Source: Litchfieldella xinjiangensis (GTDB lineage: Bacteria > Pseudomonadota > Gammaproteobacteria > Pseudomonadales > Halomonadaceae). Taken from it: a stretch of 64,000 nt of DNA. The stretch lies in the NCBI RefSeq assembly GCF_000759345.1, contig NZ_JPZL01000003.1, forward strand, positions 372,001 through 436,000. The letters run 5' to 3'. A program made the position numbers and the translations under genes. This document shows positions 1-8,290 of the stretch, piece by piece. Within the stretch, counting starts at the first letter, position 1, and the number at the start of each line of letters is the position of its first letter. The notes beneath the pieces were generated by a model that ran no database searches, was not told the DNA's origin, and was given only the letters and a program-made list of their open reading frames with translations.

Positions 1-375
1 GCCATGGCCGACATGGGCCGAGGCGAAGTCCTGAAGCCGCTGCTCGGGAATCCCCACCAGCATGATGGGCTCGGCATGGTCGAGCACCCGGGCGAGGACG
101 ATGCGCGTGTCAGTGTCGATACCCACCAGCAGGTTGATCGGCTTGCCGGAATAAGCCGGTACCGGGGCGATATCGACACTCTCGTAGACATGCCCCAGCA
201 GCGTGTCGCCGGCATACACCGCGCTCACAGGGAGCGGAGTATCGGCGGTGGAGAGACGGTTGGCGGTGGGAAAGCCCTCCTGCACCTGGGCCAGTTCAAT
301 GGCCTGGACGGGAAGCACCACGAGCCATGCCAGGAGCCAGAGTAAAAGGGTGAGGCTAACGCGCCGCAGGGACAT
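1..375 (-). CDS. nosR: NosR-type regulator/electron donor of nitrous oxide reduction, N-terminal part only
   Basis: This is the first 125 codons of a gene that runs off the left edge. NosR is a membrane flavoprotein needed for expression and electron supply of N2O reductase. The reading begins with a hydrophobic signal or membrane segment (about residues 5-25) and continues into the periplasmic FMN-binding domain, recognisable by the stretches PVPAYSGKPINLLVGID and ARVLDHAEPIMLVGIPEQ, which are typical of NosR/NirI. The ATG at 373-375 follows a GGAG ribosome site seven bases earlier. The gene lies 22 bp behind the cytochrome c gene and is probably co-transcribed with it. NirI is the main alternative; the C-terminal membrane and ferredoxin parts that would help decide lie outside the window. 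Confidence 0.85.
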   Translation of the reverse strand, partial: MSLRRVSLTLLLWLLAWLVVLPVQAIELAQVQEGFPTANRLSTADTPLPVSAVYAGDTLLGHVYESVDIAPVPAYSGKPINLLVGIDTDTRIVLARVLDHAEPIMLVGIPEQRLQDFASAHVGHG

Positions 376-397
376 CCCGATCTCCAAGACAGAGGGG

Positions 398-709
398 TTA
401 CTGAGTCGGTTCGACCAGGTAGTCGACGGCCGCCGTCACCTGCTCCTCGCTGAGCCCCATCTGGCCGCCCTTGGGAGGCATGGCGTTAAACCCGTTGATG
501 GCATGGTCGTAGAGCGTCTCGATGCCTTTCTCCAGGCGAGGCGCCCACTGTTCTGCATTGCCACGGATGGGGGCGCCAGCGGCACCGGTCATGTGACAGG
601 CCATGCAGGCCTGGTTGTAGACGGCTTCGCCGTCGGCGTCCGCCTGCGCCGTGGCGGTGAAAGCGAGCGCGGCGGCGCCGAGCAGGACGCTGACAGTCAG
701 GGTTCTCAT
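398..709 (-). CDS. small periplasmic c-type cytochrome (c5-like)
   Basis: A 103-residue secreted monohaem cytochrome c. A signal peptide ending near AQA (about residue 22) is followed by the haem-binding motif CMACH (C35, C38, H39). A likely axial methionine sits in the NAMPPKGG stretch (M77). Size and motif spacing fit the cytochrome c5/c555 group of small electron carriers. Its stop lies 22 bp before nosR, so it may carry electrons to N2O reductase or to another periplasmic reductase; this role is inferred from position only. The start has a GGAG seven bases upstream. Candidate FNR and NarL sites lie in the divergent spacer shared with hemN. Confidence 0.85.
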   Translation of the reverse strand: MRTLTVSVLLGAAALAFTATAQADADGEAVYNQACMACHMTGAAGAPIRGNAEQWAPRLEKGIETLYDHAINGFNAMPPKGGQMGLSEEQVTAAVDYLVEPTQ

Positions 710-810
710 AAAATGTCTCCAGTATGCATCTTATCGGCCTATAATTTGCCCGGCTCGGGAACCTCCGGCCAGGCATGCGTTCATGATGCCAGCCAAACTT
801 ACGTCGAAAC

Positions 811-824
811 TTGACCCCGATCAA
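811..824. promoter_or_regulatory. FNR/DNR-type box between cytochrome c and hemN
   Basis: TTGACCCCGATCAA matches the FNR/ANR/DNR consensus TTGAT-N4-ATCAA at 9 of 10 defined positions. It lies 101 bp before the cytochrome c start and 140 bp before hemN. A class II position (-41.5) would put a start near 776 for the leftward genes or near 859 for hemN. Haem synthesis and nos genes are classic FNR/DNR targets. No transcript data are available. Confidence 0.7.
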
Positions 825-833
825 AGTGTCATC

Positions 834-907
834 GGAGGTACCCCTTAAGCTTCCACGACTACCCCTTAGGGGGACCCGACCGGCACTGGCGGGTATGTCA
901 TACTCCC
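834..907. promoter_or_regulatory. cluster of NarL-like heptamers upstream of cytochrome c/nosR and hemN
   Basis: Heptamers of the NarL class (TACYYMT or its complement) are seen at 834-840 (GGAGGTA), 839-845 (TACCCCT), 860-866 (TACCCCT, followed by TA and a poor inverted half) and 901-907 (TACTCCC). Relative to the leftward genes they lie upstream of the FNR-type box, a usual place for an activating response regulator. The same heptamers recur near nar genes in this window. The spacing is not the strict 7-2-7 arrangement, so binding is inferred. Confidence 0.45.
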
Positions 908-963
908 CGGCATGCGGTGGCTTTCCGGGTTACGCCGCGACTTTCTAGAGGTTGTTTCACGCC

Positions 964-2349
964 ATGTCAGACGCTCTGCAGTTCAATCGCCCGCTGGTCG
1001 AGAAGTACGACCGCCCGGGGCCGCGCTACACGTCCTATCCCACCGCGCCGCAGTTCCATTCGGCGTTTGCCGAGGATGACTACCGCGCCGCCGCCGAGCG
1101 CAGCAACCGGGTCGCCACGCCCAAGCCGCTGTCGGCCTACGTGCACATTCCGTTCTGCAAGAGCCTTTGCTACTACTGCGCGTGCAACAAGATCATCACC
1201 CACAACACCGATCGGGCCGCGGAATACCTGGATTGGCTGAAGCACGAGATCGCCGTGCAGGGGGCGCTGTTCGACAATTCACGGCGCATGACCCAGCTGC
1301 ACCTGGGTGGGGGGACGCCGACCTACCTGACCAACGCTCAGCTCGGCGAGCTGATGGCCGCGCTCGACGAGGCGTTTCACTTCGCCCCGCCGGAGGCGCG
1401 TGAGTTTTCCCTCGAGGTCGATCCGCGCACGGTGTCGCCGATCCAGATTCACGAGCTGCGTGCCCTGGGCTTCAATCGCTTGAGCTTCGGCGTGCAGGAC
1501 TTCGACCCCGACGTGCAGAAAGCCGTCAATCGGGTACAGAGCGAGCAACAGGTGGTCGAGCTGGTGGCCGCGGCCCGCGAGGCGGGGTTCCAGTCGGTGA
1601 GTGTCGACCTCATTTACGGACTGCCGCTGCAGACCGTGGCGAGCTTCGACACCACGCTGGACAAGATCATTGCGCTACGCCCCGATCGCATCGCGGCCTA
1701 CAGCTATGCGCACCTGCCGGAGCTGTTCAAGTCGCAGCGCTTGATCCGGCCCGAGGACATGCCGCCTCCCGAGCGCAAGCTCGAACTGCTGGAACTGACC
1801 ATCCAGCGACTGTCCGAGGCCGGCTACGTCTATATCGGCATGGATCACTTTGCGCTGCCCGACGACGAACTCACCCTGGCGCGCGAGAACGGCACCCTGC
1901 AGCGCAACTTCCAAGGCTATTCGACACATGCCGACTGCGACCTGATCGGCCTGGGAATTACCGCCATCGGCAAGGTCGGCGATTCCTACAGCCAGAACGT
2001 CAAGGAGACCGCCCAGTACCAGGCGCGTCTGGAAAGCGGGCGACTGCCTGTGATGCGCGGTTATCGACTAAGCGACGACGATCGCCTGCGTCGCGATGTG
2101 ATCAACGAACTGATGTGTCACGGCCGGATCGATTTTGCCGCCATCGAACGGGCTTACGGGATCGACTTCCCGGACTACTTTGCCGAGGCGCTCGCCGAGC
2201 TGCGCGAGCCCGAAGCCGATGGCCTGATCGAACTCGACGATACCTCGCTGACCGTGCTGCCGGCGGGCCGGCTGATGATGCGCAACCTGGCGATGGCCTT
2301 CGACGCGTATCTCAACCCGGCCCAGCAGCGTTTCTCGCGCACGGTATAA
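964..2349 (+). CDS. hemN: oxygen-independent coproporphyrinogen III dehydrogenase HemN
   Basis: A radical-SAM enzyme that oxidatively decarboxylates coproporphyrinogen III to protoporphyrinogen IX without oxygen, in the cytoplasm. It has the family opening PRYTSYPTAPQFH and the radical-SAM cysteines C65-x3-C69-x2-C72 in HIPFCKSLCYYC, followed by the GGGTPTYL stretch. The length of 461 residues is normal. I chose the ATG at 964 over an in-frame TTG at 952 because AGAGG at 947-951 is suitably spaced for the ATG only. It faces the cytochrome c/nosR pair across a spacer with FNR- and NarL-type sites, which fits expression during denitrification. Confidence 0.96.
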   Translation: MSDALQFNRPLVEKYDRPGPRYTSYPTAPQFHSAFAEDDYRAAAERSNRVATPKPLSAYVHIPFCKSLCYYCACNKIITHNTDRAAEYLDWLKHEIAVQGALFDNSRRMTQLHLGGGTPTYLTNAQLGELMAALDEAFHFAPPEAREFSLEVDPRTVSPIQIHELRALGFNRLSFGVQDFDPDVQKAVNRVQSEQQVVELVAAAREAGFQSVSVDLIYGLPLQTVASFDTTLDKIIALRPDRIAAYSYAHLPELFKSQRLIRPEDMPPPERKLELLELTIQRLSEAGYVYIGMDHFALPDDELTLARENGTLQRNFQGYSTHADCDLIGLGITAIGKVGDSYSQNVKETAQYQARLESGRLPVMRGYRLSDDDRLRRDVINELMCHGRIDFAAIERAYGIDFPDYFAEALAELREPEADGLIELDDTSLTVLPAGRLMMRNLAMAFDAYLNPAQQRFSRTV

Positions 2350-2386
2350 CGCTGGCGTACGGTATGTAGATGAGGCCAGTGGCGCG

Positions 2387-2749
2387 CTAGGTGCGCTTTT
2401 CCAAGTACTCCTTCAGCGCCACGGCATTGTTGTATTCGGTCTCCTTGGCGCCGAATACCAACGTCAGCTTATGTCCGTCGCATGCCTTGAGCATGTCGTC
2501 GATGGCGCGCTTCTGCTTATCGAGCTCCTTATGATAGCGTTGCCGGAACGTATCCCAGCGCTGTGGATCGTGCTTGAACCACTGGCGTAGCTTTTTCGAG
2601 GGCGCCAGTTCCTTGCGCCACTCATCGAGCTCCAGGGCTTCCTTGCGTCGGCCCCGCGGCCAGATGCCATCCACCAGCACGCGATAGCCGTCACTCTTTT
2701 CCGGCGTATCGTAGGCGCGCTTGCATTGGATATCGCTGGGGGTTTTCAT
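2387..2749 (-). CDS. DUF488 family protein (YeaO-like)
   Basis: A 120-residue protein with the DUF488 pattern: KRAYDTPEKSDGYRVLVDGIWPRG near the start, then LDEWRKELAPSKKLRQWF and FRQRYHKEL, ending in LVFGAKETEYNNAVALKEYL. The function of the family is not settled. The open frame extends further upstream to 2857, but the ATG at 2747-2749 has a strong GGGAGGAG site close behind it, so I start there. It converges on hemN with a gap of 37 bp and appears to be a single-gene unit. Confidence 0.9.
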   Translation of the reverse strand: MKTPSDIQCKRAYDTPEKSDGYRVLVDGIWPRGRRKEALELDEWRKELAPSKKLRQWFKHDPQRWDTFRQRYHKELDKQKRAIDDMLKACDGHKLTLVFGAKETEYNNAVALKEYLEKRT

Positions 2750-3094
2750 TTGCTCCTCCCTCGGGTTTTGGCGATCACTTTCGGCGGTCAGTATAGATAC
2801 GTTACTGCCTCTCGTCGGGATGCCATCGACCGTCGATCGAGCCACTGAGGCTTTCAACGCAGCCAGGCCCCGGCCGAGCCGGATTCCGCTGACACCGAAG
2901 CCATCATCGGCCTAAATTTTGACGTATCAACCGTTGACCTCAACGCCGATATGTTGTGTCCTGTCCCCCGGTTTGGTCTATATGTGGTGTTTATAGCTGC
3001 GATGGACCTGCCAAAAGACCTTGACTTGAGTCAGGGCGTTCGTCGCCCTGGGCGGCTAGGATTTGCGCTTCGCAGACCCGAGAGGAGCGTTGCT
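2750..3094. other. 345-bp divergent spacer between the DUF488 gene and ubiT
   Basis: I see no convincing gene here. The base composition looks lower in GC than its surroundings. It must carry the promoter for the leftward DUF488 gene and the one for the rightward ubiT-nrdJ genes. The most notable element is the FNR-like dyad at 3021-3034. Two shorter TTGA/TCAA dyads near 2919-2940 have the wrong spacing for FNR. Confidence 0.5.
3021..3034 (+). promoter_or_regulatory. FNR-like dyad upstream of ubiT
   Basis: TTGACTTGAGTCAG is an imperfect match (7 of 10) to TTGAT-N4-ATCAA. Its centre (3027.5) would place a class II start at about 3069, 26 bases before the ubiT ATG and just ahead of its AGAGGAG ribosome site, so the geometry is good. 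In E. coli the ubiTUV genes are FNR-controlled, which supports the reading, but the site is weak and unproven. Confidence 0.45.
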
Positions 3095-3583
3095 ATGCCC
3101 GCATTGCCCGTACCGTTTTTTCCCTTGCCGGCCCTGCCGCTGGCGCGCCTGGTTCGCATGCTGGACCCGCGTGTGCCGTTGGCCGTCAAGCGCCGCCTGG
3201 TCGAACCCGTGCTCAATCGCACCTTCGCCGTGCCTCTGGCCGACGGCGAGTTCGATGTCCTGACGGGGCGGCATCTCACCCTGATCCTCGACGATCTCGG
3301 TGTGAGCTTCACGCTGGGCCTCGAGGCGGGGCGCCTTTGTCTTTGCGAGGGTGCGGGCGAAGCGACGATTCGCGGCGACTGGCGGGCCTTCCTCTGCCTG
3401 GCCACCCGTCGTGAAGACCCCGACAGCCTGTTTTTCCAGCGGCGCCTGGCGATCGAGGGCGATACCGAACTGGGCCTGCTGGTCAAGAACCTGCTCGATG
3501 GCCTGGAAGAGGGGCTCGCCCAGGGACGCCTGGGCGATTGGCTCATGCGCGTCGAGACCCTATCGCGCCGTACCCGTGATTGA
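3095..3583 (+). CDS. ubiT: anaerobic ubiquinone biosynthesis lipid-binding factor UbiT (SCP2 domain)
   Basis: A 162-residue SCP2-fold protein. The family (formerly YhbT) binds quinone intermediates and is needed for ubiquinone synthesis without oxygen, with UbiU and UbiV. The sequence shows the SCP2 core and the characteristic end FFQRRLAIEGDTELGLLVKNLLDG. The frame is open from 2951, but the ATG at 3095 has AGAGGAG nine bases upstream, and translation from there gives a normal length. nrdJa begins 36 bp after its stop on the same strand, so the two probably share a transcript. The partner genes ubiUV lie about 5 kb away on the opposite strand. Confidence 0.88.
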   Translation: MPALPVPFFPLPALPLARLVRMLDPRVPLAVKRRLVEPVLNRTFAVPLADGEFDVLTGRHLTLILDDLGVSFTLGLEAGRLCLCEGAGEATIRGDWRAFLCLATRREDPDSLFFQRRLAIEGDTELGLLVKNLLDGLEEGLAQGRLGDWLMRVETLSRRTRD

Positions 3584-3619
3584 TATTTCCTTCTTTATAG
3601 CCTCCTCTGGAGACCCGAC

Positions 3620-5731
3620 ATGAGCACGACTGCCAAGGCCGCCAAGAGTTCCAACGATGTCCCGCTGCAGGTCCCCTCGCGAGACATCTGGGATTCCAAG
3701 TACCGTCTGAAGGACCGCCATCAGCGGCCCGTCGACAAGGATATCCAGGACACCTTCGACCGGGTGGCGCGTGCCCTGGCCGCCGTCGAGGGTGACCAGG
3801 CCAAGGCGTGGCTGCCCAAGTTCCGTTGGGCGCTGGAGCACGGCGCAGTGCCGGCGGGGCGCATCCTCTCCAATGCGGGGGCTGACGACTACAAGCCGGC
3901 GGTGAGCCTGATCAACTGTACCGTGTCGCGTGCCATCCACGACTCCATGCACGACATCCTCGGTGGGGTGGTCGATGCGGGCATGACCCTCAAGGCCGGT
4001 TGCGGCATCGGCTACGATTTCTCCACGCTGCGCCACAAGGGGGCCTTCGTGTTCGGGGCCGGTGCCGGTACCAACGGCCCGCTGGCGTTCATGGATATCT
4101 TCGACAAGATGTGTTTCACCGTAGCCTCGGCGGGCGGTCGTCGTGGTGCGCAGATGGGGACCTTCGACGTGGGTCATCCCGATGTCGAGGCGTTCATCGA
4201 AGCCAAGCGTGAAGCGGGCCGGCTGCGCCAGTTCAACCTGTCGCTGCTGATCACCGACGAATTCATGGAAGCGGTCAAGAACGACGCCGACTGGCCGCTG
4301 GCCTTCCCGCTGCATGGTGGCGAGAAAGAGGACGTGCGTGCCGAGGACCTGATCTACCGCGACTGGCCGGTGATCGAAGAGGGCTATAGCGTCGATGACC
4401 AGGGGCGAGTCGCCTGCCGGGTGGTCAAGACCATCAAGGCGCGCAAGCTGTGGCATACCATCATGCACTCGACCTACGACTATGCCGAGCCGGGGTTCAT
4501 CCTGATCGACCAGGTCAACCGCATGAACAACAACTGGTTCTGCGAGGAGATCCGCGCCACCAACCCCTGCGGCGAGCAACCGTTGCCGCCCGAGGGCGCT
4601 TGCCTGCTGGGTTCGGTCAACCTGACCAAGTTCGTCATCGATCCGTTCAGCGAGGCGCCGCGCTTCGACTGGGAGCGCTATCGCAAGGTGGTGGCGATTT
4701 TCACCCGCATGCTCGACAACGTGGTCGAGATCAGCGGCCTGCCCCTCGAGGGCCAGCGTCGCGAGATCGAGTCCAAGCGCCGTCACGGCATGGGCTTCCT
4801 GGGACTGGGCTCGACACTGACCATGCTCAAGATTCCCTACGGCTCCCCGGAGTCGCTGGCCTTCACCGACGAGGTGAGCAAGACCATGGCCATCGAGGGC
4901 TGGAAGCAGGGGCTGGAGCTGTCGCGCGAGAAGGGCATGGCGCCGGTTCTCGCCGAGGAGTTCGAGATCACGCCCAAGATGCTGCGCGAACGCCCGGAGC
5001 TGGCCAAGGACGGTTACGAGATCGGCGACAAGGTGCCCGGTCGTATCCTGCATGCCCGCTACAGCCGTTACATGCAGCAGATCGCCGAGATCGAGCCCGA
5101 ACTGGTGGCGGCGCTGGCCGAGAACGGCGCGCGCTTCACCCATCACTCGTCGATTGCGCCGACCGGCACCATTTCGCTGTCGCTGGGCAACAATGCTTCC
5201 AACGGCATCGAGCCGTCGTTTTCGCACCGCTACTTCCGCAACGTGATCCAGTCGGGCAAGAAGAGCAAGGCCCAGGTCGAGGTGGTGTCGTTCGAGCTGG
5301 CCGCCTATCGCCACTTCGTCGCCGCCGACGCCGTCGAGAGCGATCTGCCCGATTATTTCATTACTGCCGATGCGGTCACGCCGGAGCAGCACGTGGCCGT
5401 GCAGGCCGCGGCCCAGCAGTGGGTGGATTCGGCCATCTCCAAGACCGTCAACGTGCCCACTGATTTCCCCTTCGAGCAGTTCGAGGATCTTTACCTCAAG
5501 GCCTACGAAAGCCGGCTCAAGGGCTGCACGACCTTCCGTTTCAACCCCGAGGCCTTCCAGGGCGTGCTGGTGCGCGAAGAGGATCTCAAGGGCACGACCT
5601 ATGTGTTCCAGCTGGAAAACGGCGAATCGCTGGAGCTCAAGGGCGACGAGAAAGTCATGTACGAGGGCGAGGAGCACACTGCAGCGAACCTGTATGACGC
5701 AATCAAGGAGGGCACCTATGGCAAGTGGTAA
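3620..5731 (+). CDS. nrdJa: class II (B12-dependent) ribonucleotide reductase, catalytic part NrdJa
   Basis: The 703-residue catalytic component of an adenosylcobalamin-dependent ribonucleotide reductase, which makes deoxynucleotides with or without oxygen. Family marks include the ISNAGADDYKPAVSLINCTV stretch, the loop NPCGEQPLPPEGACLLGSVN, and HHSSIAPTGTISL late in the protein. The enzyme is split, as in Pseudomonas aeruginosa: this gene lacks the C-terminal cysteine-rich tail, which is encoded by the next gene 81 bp downstream. A TGGAG ribosome site precedes the ATG. I saw no cobalamin riboswitch upstream. It probably follows ubiT in one operon. Confidence 0.95.
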   Translation: MSTTAKAAKSSNDVPLQVPSRDIWDSKYRLKDRHQRPVDKDIQDTFDRVARALAAVEGDQAKAWLPKFRWALEHGAVPAGRILSNAGADDYKPAVSLINCTVSRAIHDSMHDILGGVVDAGMTLKAGCGIGYDFSTLRHKGAFVFGAGAGTNGPLAFMDIFDKMCFTVASAGGRRGAQMGTFDVGHPDVEAFIEAKREAGRLRQFNLSLLITDEFMEAVKNDADWPLAFPLHGGEKEDVRAEDLIYRDWPVIEEGYSVDDQGRVACRVVKTIKARKLWHTIMHSTYDYAEPGFILIDQVNRMNNNWFCEEIRATNPCGEQPLPPEGACLLGSVNLTKFVIDPFSEAPRFDWERYRKVVAIFTRMLDNVVEISGLPLEGQRREIESKRRHGMGFLGLGSTLTMLKIPYGSPESLAFTDEVSKTMAIEGWKQGLELSREKGMAPVLAEEFEITPKMLRERPELAKDGYEIGDKVPGRILHARYSRYMQQIAEIEPELVAALAENGARFTHHSSIAPTGTISLSLGNNASNGIEPSFSHRYFRNVIQSGKKSKAQVEVVSFELAAYRHFVAADAVESDLPDYFITADAVTPEQHVAVQAAAQQWVDSAISKTVNVPTDFPFEQFEDLYLKAYESRLKGCTTFRFNPEAFQGVLVREEDLKGTTYVFQLENGESLELKGDEKVMYEGEEHTAANLYDAIKEGTYGKW

Positions 5732-5812
5732 GCCACGCCCAATTGCGCTCGTGACGGTCGTGAGCGGCTGTCACCCCAGCGTCAACACCCAACTTTCCGC
5801 AGGAGCCTGCTG

Positions 5813-6580
5813 ATGGCTGTCGAAATCAACTCCAAGATCGTCTCGCTGAGCATCAAGAAGCCGGGCGAGGAGGCCCCGACCCAGGGCGAACTGCCGCTGG
5901 TCGACGAGAACCCCCTGACGCTGCGCATTCCCACGCGGCCCGAGGGCACGCTGGAAGCGGTATCGGAGAAGATCTCCTACGTCGGTGCCGAGGGGCGCAA
6001 GAAGGTCTACCTGCTGGTCTCGTTCATGCCGGTGGAAGGCGTGTTGGGTGGCAAGCGCGTGGTGATCGAGCGTCCGGTGGAGTTCTTCTTTCCCTCAGGC
6101 CAGCTCTCCAGCGAGCACCAGTGGATCACTGCCACCATGCGCAGTCTGTCGTTGGCCGCGCGGGGTGGCTACGTCACCCAGGCGGTGGCCGACCTGCGCA
6201 AGGTGGCCTGGGACAAAGGCCTGGTGCGTTGCGGCATGAACCGCTGGAACAAGCCCATGTTCCATGATTCGGAAGTCGCCGCCATCGCCTGGTCGATCCA
6301 GCAGATCCTCTATCGTCGCGGGTTCCTCGATATCGATGGCAACCAGGTGCCGGTGGAAGAGCTGGTCAAGCGCTATGCCCAGCGGCTGGCCCATGGCCAC
6401 CCCTGGCAGCCGCCCGAACCCGAGGATGACGTGCAGCCGCAGGTTCAGACGGCCGCAAGCGCCCCCCAGGGCGACGGCCCCACAGTGGTGGGACACTGCC
6501 CCGAATGCCGTGGCGAGCTGATCATGATGGATGGCTGTCCGACCTGCTACGCCGGGTGCGGCTGGTCCAAGTGCGGTTGA
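5813..6580 (+). CDS. nrdJb: class II ribonucleotide reductase small C-terminal component NrdJb
   Basis: A 255-residue protein corresponding to the detached C-terminal part of NrdJ. It has a TSCPD-like region (ATMRSLSLAARGGYVTQAVADLRKV in three overlapping blocks, about residues 103-127) and ends with cysteine pairs CPEC, CPTC and a final CGWSKCG, the expected redox tail that re-reduces the active site. The residues around 200-220 form a variable proline- and alanine-rich linker. An AGGAG site lies seven bases before the ATG. A strong hairpin follows the stop. Confidence 0.93.
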   Translation: MAVEINSKIVSLSIKKPGEEAPTQGELPLVDENPLTLRIPTRPEGTLEAVSEKISYVGAEGRKKVYLLVSFMPVEGVLGGKRVVIERPVEFFFPSGQLSSEHQWITATMRSLSLAARGGYVTQAVADLRKVAWDKGLVRCGMNRWNKPMFHDSEVAAIAWSIQQILYRRGFLDIDGNQVPVEELVKRYAQRLAHGHPWQPPEPEDDVQPQVQTAASAPQGDGPTVVGHCPECRGELIMMDGCPTCYAGCGWSKCG

Positions 6581-6595
6581 GCATGCAATAAAAAA

Positions 6596-6624
6596 ACCTC
6601 GGGGTGAGTCTAACGCCCCGAGGT
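6596..6624. terminator. bidirectional intrinsic terminator between nrdJb and the convergent small gene
   Basis: ACCTCGGGG at 6596-6604 pairs perfectly with CCCCGAGGT at 6616-6624 across an 11-base loop. An A run at 6589-6596 gives a U tract for leftward transcripts, so it is a good terminator for the gene at 6664-6942. The rightward side has only CCTTTC, so it is weaker for nrdJb. Confidence 0.8.
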
Positions 6625-6663
6625 CCTTTCGCGTTGATCAGGCCCCCTTACAGGGGCCGTAAC

Positions 6664-6942
6664 TCACGCCTTCTTGCCGCCATCGAACGAGATATCCAGA
6701 CGAATCTGGCTGTCGCGTGGTGGCAGGTTGACCACCTCGATGGCATGTTCGGCCATCTTGCGACGCAATTCTTCGTACTCCTGGCCGCTGCTCTCCTTCA
6801 GTTTGGCCAGTTGATTCTCGCTGATGTCCTGGCTGCCCAGGTAATTCTTGGCCTTCTGGCGCAGGGCATCGCCCGTCTCCCCGCTGATCAGCTGGTGAAA
6901 TTCCTCATCGGCCATGCCGGCATTCTCTATGATGATTTCCAT
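6664..6942 (-). CDS. small acidic protein of unknown function
   Basis: I do not recognise this 92-residue protein. It is charged, predicted mostly helical in the middle (residues 20-65, with a KLKESSGQEYEELRRKMAEH stretch), and has a beta-like tail near IRLDISFDGG. There is no signal peptide, membrane segment or cysteine. It looks real because AAAGGAG lies six bases before the ATG and a strong terminator follows the stop. It is transcribed alone, toward nrdJb. Confidence 0.7.
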   Translation of the reverse strand: MEIIIENAGMADEEFHQLISGETGDALRQKAKNYLGSQDISENQLAKLKESSGQEYEELRRKMAEHAIEVVNLPPRDSQIRLDISFDGGKKA

Positions 6943-7084
6943 TCATCGCTCCTTTCATTCCCAAGGGTGAACCGCGCACTGTCATGTGCTGCCTTCAAGC
7001 TAGACCTCCGTAGGGCATGCGATCAAATTCATCGCTGGGAGACTATGATGGCGTTTGTTGCAATCAGCTTGGGAGTTCCCCTGC

Positions 7085-8287
7085 GTGTTCAATCGGCTCG
7101 ATCTGCCTGCCCTGCTCTTGGGTATCGCTTCCACCCTGGCCGGCATCGGTCTGTCGCGTTTCGCTTACACGCCATTGTTACCGGCGCTGGTCGAGCAGGG
7201 CTGGTTTACCGCTTCTCAGGCGGCCTATCTGGGAGCGGCTAACCTGCTGGGCTATTTCATCGGTGCGCTCAGCGGCCATGCCTTGTCCGAGCGATTTCCT
7301 CCGCGCCGTGTGTTGGTGTGCGCTTTCGTCGTCATCGGGCTGAGCTTTCTGTTCTGCGCGTGGCCCGGGGCCTTCGGCTGGTTCTTTGTATGGCGACTCG
7401 CCGCAGGCATTGCCGGCGCCGTGCTGGTCGTGGTCGGGCCATCCCTGGCGCTTGCCGCGACTCCCGTGAGCCGGCGCACTCAGGTCGGTGCGATGGCCTT
7501 CATGGGAATAGGCCTGGGGGTGCTCTTGTCGGCCACGCTGGTCCCCCTGTTCATGACACTCAGTCTGACGGCAACCTGGCTGGTCCTGGGGCTAGCCGGT
7601 CTGCTCGTCGGCTGGCTCGGTGATCGCGGCATGGCGACACTTCCCGCACCGCCCCCAGCCCCCTCCCGAACCGACGGGCACTACGGTACGCATCATGTGC
7701 CCATGGCCGTGGTGTGCCTGGTCATGGCGGCCTATGCGTTGGATGGCGCCGGGTTCGTTCCGCATACCGTGTTCTGGGTCGATTACCTGGTCCGTGAGGC
7801 GGCGCTGGGGCAAGCGACCGGATCGCTGCAGTGGGCACTGTTCGGCATCGGCGCGGTACTTGGGCCGTTGCTGGCAGGCCTGACGGCCAGGCGCCTGGGA
7901 TGGCACGGCGCCCTGGCGTCGGCGTTCATGCTCAAGGCCTTGGCCGTGGCCCTGCCGCTGGTCTCCCTGGCCCTCGTCAGCCGCTCGCTCTCCTCGCTGC
8001 TGGTGGGGGCGATGATCCCGGGGATCGTGGCGCTGACCTCAGGGCGTCTGGCGGAACTGGTGGGCCCCCAGGCCCACAAGCGGATGTGGGGCTGGGCCAC
8101 GGCAAGTTTCGCCGCCGCCCAGGCGCTGTCGGGCTATGGCATGTCGGCCTGGTATGCCACGCTGGGGAGCTATCTACCACTGTACGCGCTGGGGGCCGCC
8201 CTGCTGGCTGCCGGCGGGTGTCTCGTCCTCGTGAGCCGGCGGGTCGGTAAGCACCGCCCCGCCGCGCCAATGTCTCAGGGAGATTGA
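7085..8287 (+). CDS. MFS transporter, YbfB/YjiJ family
   Basis: A 400-residue membrane protein with about 12 hydrophobic segments. The N-terminal LSRFAYTPLLPALVEQGWF and AAYLGAANLLGYFIGAL stretches are typical of the YbfB/YjiJ branch of the major facilitator superfamily. The substrate is unknown. The frame is open from a TTG at 7055, but the GTG at 7085 has GGGAG eight bases upstream and begins just before the first membrane segment, so I prefer it. The GST gene starts 3 bp after its stop, so the two are co-transcribed. Confidence 0.85.
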   Translation: MFNRLDLPALLLGIASTLAGIGLSRFAYTPLLPALVEQGWFTASQAAYLGAANLLGYFIGALSGHALSERFPPRRVLVCAFVVIGLSFLFCAWPGAFGWFFVWRLAAGIAGAVLVVVGPSLALAATPVSRRTQVGAMAFMGIGLGVLLSATLVPLFMTLSLTATWLVLGLAGLLVGWLGDRGMATLPAPPPAPSRTDGHYGTHHVPMAVVCLVMAAYALDGAGFVPHTVFWVDYLVREAALGQATGSLQWALFGIGAVLGPLLAGLTARRLGWHGALASAFMLKALAVALPLVSLALVSRSLSSLLVGAMIPGIVALTSGRLAELVGPQAHKRMWGWATASFAAAQALSGYGMSAWYATLGSYLPLYALGAALLAAGGCLVLVSRRVGKHRPAAPMSQGD

Positions 8288-8290
8288 TTC

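Noticed and set aside
2919-2930. TTGACGTATCAA as an FNR box
   Set aside because: The half sites have a 2-base spacer where FNR needs 4.
3584-3619. A cobalamin riboswitch ahead of nrdJ
   Set aside because: The 36-bp gap is too small and no B12-box-like sequence is seen there or upstream of ubiT.
3560-5677. A 705-codon open frame on the minus strand
   Set aside because: It is fully antisense to nrdJa, has no ribosome site or recognisable domain, and is the usual shadow of a GC-rich gene.
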